From Eubacteriales bacterium (GTDB lineage: Bacteria; Bacillota_A; Clostridia; Lachnospirales; Lachnospiraceae), in NCBI GenBank assembly GCA_030533315.1, contig JAUNJL010000034.1, positions 5,334 through 25,063 on the forward strand: DNA of 19,730 nt, in the 5' to 3' direction. A program made the translations under genes and the position numbers. Positions 14,528 through 19,730 of the stretch are shown here, piece by piece. Each line of letters begins with the position of its first letter. Position 1 is the first letter of the stretch. A model generated the notes under the pieces. That model was not told where the DNA came from. It saw only the letters and a program-made list of their open reading frames with translations, and did no database searches.

Positions 14528-14755
14528 GTATATTTTACTTTTTGTCATATATGTTCGGAAGCATCGAAGTATGAAATCATTTACAAAAAAGAGCGCAATA
14601 TAGAACAGAGGAGTTATAACAGGCTTTTTGTTGAGTAGGGAAATGGGATTGGGTGAATTTTTATGAAAAGACAGGGAAATTTTGGTGATGTTTTGGTGAA
14701 AAGGGCGAAAGCGGGTGGAAGATGCAAAAAAAATTTTGGAATCTAAAAAAAATTG
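14528..14755. other. AT-rich intergenic region between the XRE pair and the hydrogenase operon
   Basis: The gap from 14449 to 14824 is 376 nt. Its left end holds the XRE promoter and its right end the hydrogenase promoter. The part between has no ORF with a convincing ribosome site and no strong hairpin. It does carry short direct repeats: TTTTGGTGA at 14680-14688 and 14691-14699, and AAAAAAAATT(T/G)TGGAA at 14726-14741 and 14745-14760. The latter reach into the -35 of the hydrogenase promoter. Confidence 0.6.
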
Positions 14756-14784
14756 TGGAAAATCCTGTGTATTAATGGTACAAT
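14756..14784 (+). promoter_or_regulatory. Promoter of the hydrogenase operon
   Basis: TGGAAA (14756-14761), a 17-bp spacer and TACAAT (14779-14784) with an extended TGG before it. The -35 is only a partial match and lies within the second copy of an A-tract repeat, which suggests an activator or repressor acts here. The transcript should start near 14791, before the AGGAAGG site. Confidence 0.6.
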
Positions 14785-14824
14785 GAAGATACTCTAAAAT
14801 ATGTACGAGAGGAAGGTTGCGATA

Positions 14825-16657
14825 ATGAGCAGATTAGAGATCATATCTCCCAACAGAGCCAGGATTGTAATGGAAGGACTTTACAAGGACCTGGAGAGAA
14901 GAATCGAATCCAGTCCTCCGGGGCTTTGCCCTGTGGACATGGCCCGTGCGTTTCTGGAGCTGTGCCACGCCCAGACCTGCGGTAAATGTACGCCCTGCCG
15001 CATCGGCCTTGGACAGCTGAATCATTTCATCACAGACGTGCTGGATGGAAAAGCGACTATGAAGACCCTGGACCTCATCGAGGAGACCGCCCTTTCCATC
15101 ATGGAATCCGCGGACTGCGCCATCGGCTATGAGGCGGCAAACATGGTCTACAAGGGCGTAACCGGATACCGGGACGACTACATTGAGCACGTGAAAAATG
15201 GGCGCTGCACCTGTACATACCATCAGCCCGTTCCCTGCGTGGCCCTATGTCCAGCCAGGGTGGACATCCCCGGCTATATCGCCCTTGTGGGAGCTGGGCG
15301 GTATGCGGACGCAGTGCGCCTGATCCGAAAGGACAATCCCTTCCCCACCACCTGCGGCTTTATCTGCGAGCATCCCTGCGAGGCCAGATGCCGCCGAAAC
15401 ATGGTGGATGATTCCGTAAACATCCGGGGCCTGAAGCGTATGGCAGCCGATCACGCCGGAGAGGTTCCGCCTCCCGCCTGCGCCCCCTCTACTGGCAAGC
15501 GCGTCGCCATCATCGGCGGCGGCCCGGGAGGATTAAGCGCCGCCTATTTCCTTCAGCTGATGGGACATCAGACCGTGGTGTATGAGATGCTTCCAAAGCT
15601 GGGCGGAATGCTCCGCTACGGCATCCCCAACTACCGTCTGCCCAAGGATCGTCTGGACGACGACATCAGCTGCATCCTGAAAACGGGAGTCGAGGTGAGA
15701 CATGGCGTAAAGGTTGGACAGGACATTACCCTCCAGCAGCTCCGCAAGGAATATGACGCCGTGCTTATCGCCGTGGGCGCCAGCACCGACAAGAAGCTGG
15801 GTATGGAAGGAGAGGACGCGGAGGGCGTGATCTCCGCTGTGCAGTTCCTCCAGGACGTAGGAATGGGCACCCCCATGGATCTCGCCGGCAAGGAAGTGGC
15901 CGTTATCGGAGGCGGAAACGTATCCATGGACGCCGTGCGGACCGCGAAGCGCCTTGGGGCAAAGAAGGTCAGCATCGTATACCGCCGCCGGATCGCGGAT
16001 ATGACCGCCCTGCCGGAGGAGGTAGAGGCAGCGATGGCTGAAGGAGTGGAAATGCAGACCCTGAAGTCCCCCGCCTCCATCCAGGTGGACGAAAACAACC
16101 ATGTGAAAGGGATCTACGTGACCCCCCAGATGATCAGCGCCATTAAGGACGGACGGGCCGGTACCCGTTCCTCTGGAGAGGATAATATTTTCATCCCCTG
16201 CGACGTTTTGATCATCGCCATCGGCCAGAACATTGAGACACGCCATTTTGAAGAGGTAGGCATCCCTGTTGTAAGGGGCAAGCTTCAGACCACCAGCACC
16301 TGCGCTTTCGAGAATATGCCGGGTGTATTCGCGGGAGGCGACTGCGCCAGCGGTCCTGCTACCGTGATCAAGGCCATTGCAGCCTCTAAGGTTGTTGCCG
16401 CGAACATCGACGAATATCTTGGTTACCACCATACCATCTCCTGTGACGTGGAGGTTCCGGCTCCCAATCATTCCGACCGTTCCCCATGCGGAAGAGTCAA
16501 CATGACTGAGCGTGAAGGCTGTGAGCGGGTATGCGACTTTGAGGCCGTGGAAAACTGCATGACCGAAAAAGAAGCAAAGCAGGAGTCCAGCAGATGTCTT
16601 CGCTGTGACCGTTTCGGATACGGAATATTCAAAGGAGGGCGGGAAAAGTTATGGTAA
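14825..16657 (+). CDS. Fusion of NuoF-type iron-sulfur domain and GltD/NfnB-type NADPH:FAD oxidoreductase (hydrogenase partner)
   Basis: This 610-residue protein probably exchanges electrons between NAD(P)H and the hydrogenase encoded next. Residues about 35-125 match the C-terminal iron-sulfur domain of NuoF/HydB (TCGKCTPCR with C52, C55, C58, and C98 in DCAIGYEAAN), but the FMN/NADH domain of NuoF is missing. A GltD-type double [4Fe-4S] domain follows at about 125-210, with cysteines including C138, C142, C177, C181, C185 and C189. Next is the FAD motif GGGPGG (231-236), a NAD(P)H motif GGGNVSMDA (362-370) and the second FAD contact AGGDCASGP (503-511). A further CxxC (CLRC, 591-594) closes the protein. 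I chose the start MSRLEIIS, with AGGAAGG 8 nt upstream. It overlaps hydA by 7 nt, implying coupled translation. Whether it bifurcates electrons is not shown. Confidence 0.9.
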   Translation: MSRLEIISPNRARIVMEGLYKDLERRIESSPPGLCPVDMARAFLELCHAQTCGKCTPCRIGLGQLNHFITDVLDGKATMKTLDLIEETALSIMESADCAIGYEAANMVYKGVTGYRDDYIEHVKNGRCTCTYHQPVPCVALCPARVDIPGYIALVGAGRYADAVRLIRKDNPFPTTCGFICEHPCEARCRRNMVDDSVNIRGLKRMAADHAGEVPPPACAPSTGKRVAIIGGGPGGLSAAYFLQLMGHQTVVYEMLPKLGGMLRYGIPNYRLPKDRLDDDISCILKTGVEVRHGVKVGQDITLQQLRKEYDAVLIAVGASTDKKLGMEGEDAEGVISAVQFLQDVGMGTPMDLAGKEVAVIGGGNVSMDAVRTAKRLGAKKVSIVYRRRIADMTALPEEVEAAMAEGVEMQTLKSPASIQVDENNHVKGIYVTPQMISAIKDGRAGTRSSGEDNIFIPCDVLIIAIGQNIETRHFEEVGIPVVRGKLQTTSTCAFENMPGVFAGGDCASGPATVIKAIAASKVVAANIDEYLGYHHTISCDVEVPAPNHSDRSPCGRVNMTEREGCERVCDFEAVENCMTEKEAKQESSRCLRCDRFGYGIFKGGREKLW

Positions 16658-18375
16658 ATCTTACAATCGACGGAAAGCAAATATCCGTAAAGGAAAATAC
16701 AACGATCATGGAGGCCGCCAGGCAAAACGGCATCACCATCCCCAAGCTTTGTTATCTGAAGGATATCAACGAGATCGCCGCCTGCCGTGTCTGTGTGGTT
16801 GAGATGGAGGGCAGGAACCGGCTGCTCACCTCCTGCAACAACGTGGCAAAGGAGGGCATGGTCCTCTACACCAACAGCCCCAAGGTACGTAAGGACAGAA
16901 GAACCACTGTGGAGATGATCCTGGCCCAGCATGACTGCATGTGCGTGAGCTGCACCAGAAGCGGAAACTGCAGCCTGCAGAAGCTGGCAAATGACCTGAA
17001 CATCATCGATATTCCCTTCAAGAGAGAGGTGGAGAAGCGTCCCTGGAACATGGACTTCCCGCTGATCCGCGACTCCGCGAAGTGTATCAAATGTATGCGC
17101 TGCATCCAGGTCTGCGACAAGGTACAGCAGCTGTCCGTGTGGGATGTGGAGGGCACCGGCTCCCGCACCACCGTAAATGTTTCCCGCCATCAGAAGATCG
17201 AGGAGGCTCCCTGCTCCCTCTGCGGCCAGTGCATCACCCACTGTCCCGTTGGCGCCCTTCGGGAAAGAGACGACACAGAGCTTGTATGGAAGGCCATCTC
17301 CGATCCCACCAAGACCGTGGTGGTACAGGTGGCTCCCGCTGTCCGCACCTCCTGGGCGGAACAGCTGAATATGGATCCCAAGGAGGCCACTGTCGGCAAG
17401 ATTTTAGACGCCCTGAAAAAGATGGGCGCGGATTACGCCTTTGACACGGTGTTCTCCGCCGACCTGACCATTATGGAGGAGGCCCATGAGTTCGTCCAGC
17501 GCTTCACCGCCGGCGAGCTGAAGGAGCACCCCATGTTTACCTCCTGCTGTCCAGGATGGGTGCGCTTCGCCAAGTCCCAGTACCCCCATCTTGTAAAATA
17601 CCTGTCTACGGCAAAATCTCCCCAGCAGATGTTTGGGGCTGTGATGAAGAGCTATTTCGCGGAAAAGATCCAGGTGAAGCCGGAGGACATCGTGACCGTA
17701 TCTGTAATGCCCTGCGTGGCAAAGAAGAGCGAACGGGAAATGGAGCTTTTCTATGAAGAATACGCAGGCCATGATGTGGATATTGTGATCACCACAAGGG
17801 AGCTTGTACGGATGATGCGTTCCGCCCATATCAACACGGATTTCCTGGAGGATATTCCAGGGGATCTTCCCATGCGGGACGGCACCGGCGCGGGAGCCAT
17901 CTTCGGCGCAACGGGAGGCGTGATGGAGGCAGCCCTCCGCACCGCCTATAACATCATCACTGGGGAAAATCCCGATCCGGACGCCTTCCAGATCGTGAGA
18001 AGCCCCGGATTTAACATGAACGACGGCCTGACCGAGGCGGATCTGACGATCAACGGCATCCGGGTAAGGGCGGCTGTTGTCAGCGGTCTTGGAAACACCA
18101 GGAAGCTTCTTGACCGGATGGAACGAGGCGAGATCCAGTACGACTTCGTGGAGGTCATGGCCTGTCCCGGCGGCTGCGTAGGCGGCGGCGGACAGCCCAT
18201 CCACGACGGGGAGGAGCTGGCCTTCGAGAGAGGCAAGACCCTCTACAGGCTGGATAAAGAAATGCCCCTCCGCTGCTCCCACGACAACCCGGACATCCAG
18301 AAGCTCTACGAGGAATACATGGAGCATCCCCTGTCCCACAGGGCCCATCTGCTCCTGCACACAGAGCACGAATAA
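16651..18375 (+). CDS. hydA: [FeFe] hydrogenase, CpI-like catalytic subunit
   Basis: The enzyme makes or oxidises H2 in the cytoplasm. At 574 residues it matches the length and layout of Clostridium pasteurianum CpI. An N-terminal [2Fe-2S] domain uses C34, C45, C48 and C62. A His-Cys3 [4Fe-4S] site uses H94, C98, C101 and C107. Two [4Fe-4S] clusters follow (CIKCMRCIQVC at 145-155 and CSLCGQCITHC at 188-198). The H-cluster motifs are L1 TSCCPGW (297-303, with proton-relay C299), L2 MPCVAKKSE (353-361) and L3 EVMACPGGCVGGGGQP (501-516), so C300, C355, C505 and C509 bind the active site. AAAGGAGG precedes the ATG, which lies inside the last codons of the upstream gene. Maturation genes hydE, hydF and hydG are not in the window. 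The pairing with a GltD-like protein resembles the glutamate-synthase-linked group A2 (from memory). Confidence 0.98.
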   Translation: MVNLTIDGKQISVKENTTIMEAARQNGITIPKLCYLKDINEIAACRVCVVEMEGRNRLLTSCNNVAKEGMVLYTNSPKVRKDRRTTVEMILAQHDCMCVSCTRSGNCSLQKLANDLNIIDIPFKREVEKRPWNMDFPLIRDSAKCIKCMRCIQVCDKVQQLSVWDVEGTGSRTTVNVSRHQKIEEAPCSLCGQCITHCPVGALRERDDTELVWKAISDPTKTVVVQVAPAVRTSWAEQLNMDPKEATVGKILDALKKMGADYAFDTVFSADLTIMEEAHEFVQRFTAGELKEHPMFTSCCPGWVRFAKSQYPHLVKYLSTAKSPQQMFGAVMKSYFAEKIQVKPEDIVTVSVMPCVAKKSEREMELFYEEYAGHDVDIVITTRELVRMMRSAHINTDFLEDIPGDLPMRDGTGAGAIFGATGGVMEAALRTAYNIITGENPDPDAFQIVRSPGFNMNDGLTEADLTINGIRVRAAVVSGLGNTRKLLDRMERGEIQYDFVEVMACPGGCVGGGGQPIHDGEELAFERGKTLYRLDKEMPLRCSHDNPDIQKLYEEYMEHPLSHRAHLLLHTEHE

Positions 18376-18387
18376 GAACATCCCCCC

Positions 18388-18420
18388 AAGCCGCAGGCCC
18401 TTACGCCTGCGGCTTTTTTT
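18388..18420 (+). terminator. Strong intrinsic terminator of the hydrogenase operon
   Basis: AAGCCGCAGGC (18388-18398) pairs perfectly with GCCTGCGGCTT (18405-18415) around a 6-nt loop, and the T run extends to 18420. It lies 12 nt after the hydA stop and closes the two-gene operon. Confidence 0.95.
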
Positions 18421-18458
18421 GGAACCATCCGCCTGATTTCGCATAGTATGGTAAAAGG

Positions 18459-18490
18459 GCCGGAGGGCCATGGTGCTTGCGCCCTCCGGC
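18459..18490 (+). promoter_or_regulatory. Perfect 10-bp hairpin upstream of the substrate-binding protein gene
   Basis: GCCGGAGGGC (18459-18468) pairs with GCCCTCCGGC (18481-18490) around a 12-nt loop. GGGATTTTAT follows, so a weak terminator is possible. It ends 31 nt before the start codon and about 18 nt before the ribosome site. A poor TAGTAT at 18444-18449 could be a -10 box, which would put this hairpin at the very 5' end of the mRNA. I find no convincing -35. No TPP or other riboswitch core is visible. Confidence 0.55.
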
Positions 18491-18521
18491 GGGATTTTAT
18501 GAGAAAACAGGAGGAATTTCC

Positions 18522-19532
18522 ATGAAAAAGAGAAAAAGGCTTCTGGCGGCGGCTGTGGCCGTCATCCTGGCTGTCTGTACGCCCATGGCTGTGTCCGCGA
18601 AAACAGAGGAGAAAAAGGAGCTGACGGAGGTTACCTTAAGCGAGGTGGCCCACTCTATTTTTTACGCTCCCCAGTATGTGGCCATCCAGGAGGGGTATTT
18701 TGAGGAGGAGGGGATCTCCCTCACCCTGGTAAACGGCTTCGGCGCGGATAAGGTGATGACCGCCCTGATCTCCGGGGATGCGGACATCGGCTTTATGGGC
18801 GGGGAGGCCTCCATCTACGCCTACCAGGAGGGGGCCACGGACCCGGTGGTAAACTTCGCCCAGCTTACCCAGCGGGCCGGAAACTTCCTGGTGGCCCGGG
18901 AGGAAATGCCGGACTTTGCCTGGGAGGACCTGAAGGGAAAGCTGGTCCTGGGCGGCCGCAAGGGCGGTATGCCGGAGATGGTCTTTGAGTACATCCTGAA
19001 AAAGCAGGGCATCGATCCGGCCAGGGATCTGACCATCGATCAGAGCATCGACTTTGGCTCCACCGCCGCTGCCTTTTCCGGCGGGCTGGGGGATTTCAGC
19101 GTAGAGTTTGAGCCCTCCGCCACCGCCCTGGAGCTGGAGGGGGCAGGATACGTAGTGGCCTCCCTGGGCGTGGATTCCGGATATGTGCCCTACACCTCCT
19201 ACAGCGCGAAAACCAGCTACATGGAGGAACACCCGGAGGTGATCCAGGGCTTTACAAACGCCCTCCAAAAGGGTATGGACTACGTGCAGGCCCACACCCC
19301 TGAGGAAATCGCCGGGATCATCGCTCCCCAGTTTCCGGAGACCGACCTGGAAACCATCACCACCATTGTAAAACGGTACCATGAGCAGGACACCTGGAAG
19401 GAAAACCTGATCTTTGAGGAGGAAAGCTTCACCCTTCTCACCGACATCCTGAAGGATGCGGGAGAGCTTACCAGGGACGTTCCCTACGAGGCCCTGGTGA
19501 CCACTGCCTACGCCCGGGAAGCCGCGAAATAG
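18522..19532 (+). CDS. NMT1/THI5-type (NitT/TauT) ABC transporter substrate-binding protein
   Basis: A 336-residue secreted protein of the NMT1/THI5/SsuA-like binding-protein class, which captures nitrate, sulfonates, taurine, pyrimidine precursors or related small molecules for ABC import. The ligand cannot be told. A signal peptide is clear: KKRKR, a hydrophobic core to about residue 22, then a VSA-type signal peptidase I site before KTEEKKE (cleavage near 26). C19 lies in LAVC, a poor lipobox because of the Val at -1. The mature N-terminus reads SIFYAPQYVAIQEGYFEEEGI and is typical of the family; SGDADIGFMGGE and GGRKGGMPEMV follow. The start has AGGAGG 7 nt upstream; the ATG 15 codons earlier falls in the hairpin. 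It is bounded by terminators on both sides, and no permease or ATPase gene is attached. Confidence 0.9.
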   Translation: MKKRKRLLAAAVAVILAVCTPMAVSAKTEEKKELTEVTLSEVAHSIFYAPQYVAIQEGYFEEEGISLTLVNGFGADKVMTALISGDADIGFMGGEASIYAYQEGATDPVVNFAQLTQRAGNFLVAREEMPDFAWEDLKGKLVLGGRKGGMPEMVFEYILKKQGIDPARDLTIDQSIDFGSTAAAFSGGLGDFSVEFEPSATALELEGAGYVVASLGVDSGYVPYTSYSAKTSYMEEHPEVIQGFTNALQKGMDYVQAHTPEEIAGIIAPQFPETDLETITTIVKRYHEQDTWKENLIFEEESFTLLTDILKDAGELTRDVPYEALVTTAYAREAAK

Positions 19533-19541
19533 CCTGGTTTT

Positions 19542-19581
19542 CGGAGGCTGCCAAAGAAATCGGCAGCCTCCGGCGCTTTTT
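19542..19581 (+). terminator. Intrinsic terminator after the substrate-binding protein gene
   Basis: CGGAGGCTGCC (19542-19552) pairs perfectly with GGCAGCCTCCG (19562-19572) around a 9-nt loop. After GCGC comes a run of five T residues (19577-19581). It makes the substrate-binding protein gene monocistronic. Confidence 0.88.
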
Positions 19582-19713
19582 CGTCAGAATGACAAGAAAC
19601 CAGAAAAAACTTTGTACGATTCTTCTCTAGCCCTTTTTCCCGGTTTTCGCTATACTTACCCTAGATGAAAAAGTTTGCATCCAATACACTATAAAACATT
19701 TGGAGGAAAAAAA

Positions 19714-19730
19714 ATGGCAAGTTTATCATT
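19714..19730 (+). CDS. Start of the next gene (cut by the right edge)
   Basis: An ATG at 19714 follows GGAGG by 7 nt and opens MASLS before the window ends. Separate transcription is likely because a terminator lies upstream and AT-rich sequence (TATACT at 19651-19656, TATAAA at 19690-19695) precedes it, though I cannot place a full promoter. MASLS is how MsmX/UgpC-type sugar ABC ATPases often begin in this group, but five residues are too few to name it. Confidence 0.5.

Noticed and set aside
14663..14746. A 27-codon ORF (MKRQGNFGDV...) upstream of the hydrogenase operon with a weak GGGTG site
   Set aside because: It lies upstream of the inferred hydrogenase transcription start, has no promoter of its own that I can see, and overlaps the direct repeats. 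Coding is not supported.
18421..18521. A TPP riboswitch upstream of the NMT1/THI5-like binding protein
   Set aside because: The conserved CTGAGA and ACCTGATCTGGATAATG blocks of the TPP element are absent; only one simple hairpin is present.

Overview
The window looks like a chromosomal stretch of a Gram-positive anaerobe of the Clostridia, most likely family Lachnospiraceae (inference). The reasons are strong GGAGG-type ribosome binding sites, consensus sigma-A promoters, the tig-clpP-clpX-lon order, an RNase H with an N-terminal viroplasmin domain, a clostridial [FeFe] hydrogenase, and moderate GC content with AT-rich gaps. Nothing points to a prophage, transposon, plasmid or CRISPR array. 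Most of the content is housekeeping.

Left part (1-5059, minus strand): a protein quality-control operon runs tig, clpP, clpX, lon, with lon cut by the left edge. An extended -10 promoter drives it, and its leader of about 120 nt can fold into a three-way junction. Next come a DJ-1/PfpI-family gene (minus), a tRNA-Gly(CCC) with its own promoter and terminator (plus), and a CYTH-domain phosphohydrolase-like gene (minus).

Middle (6517-9939, plus): a consensus promoter drives proC, citrate synthase and a membrane acyltransferase as a likely operon, closed by a bidirectional terminator. Facing it are malQ with an unusual acidic tail, a zinc-finger-less DnaJ/CbpA-type co-chaperone with a long hairpin-rich leader, an RNase H whose start is overlapped by a short upstream ORF, and an XRE regulator/four-helix membrane protein pair (all minus).

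Right part (14825-18420, plus): a two-gene operon holds the most notable system. The first gene fuses a NuoF-type C-terminal iron-sulfur domain to a GltD/NfnB-type NADPH:FAD oxidoreductase. It overlaps by 7 nt a full-length CpI-like [FeFe] hydrogenase. Together they look like a compact NADPH-linked (possibly electron-bifurcating) hydrogenase with no separate NuoE or full NuoF subunit in view. A repeated AT-rich motif lies upstream of the promoter. After a strong terminator comes an orphan NMT1/THI5-type substrate-binding protein, then the first codons of another gene at the right edge.
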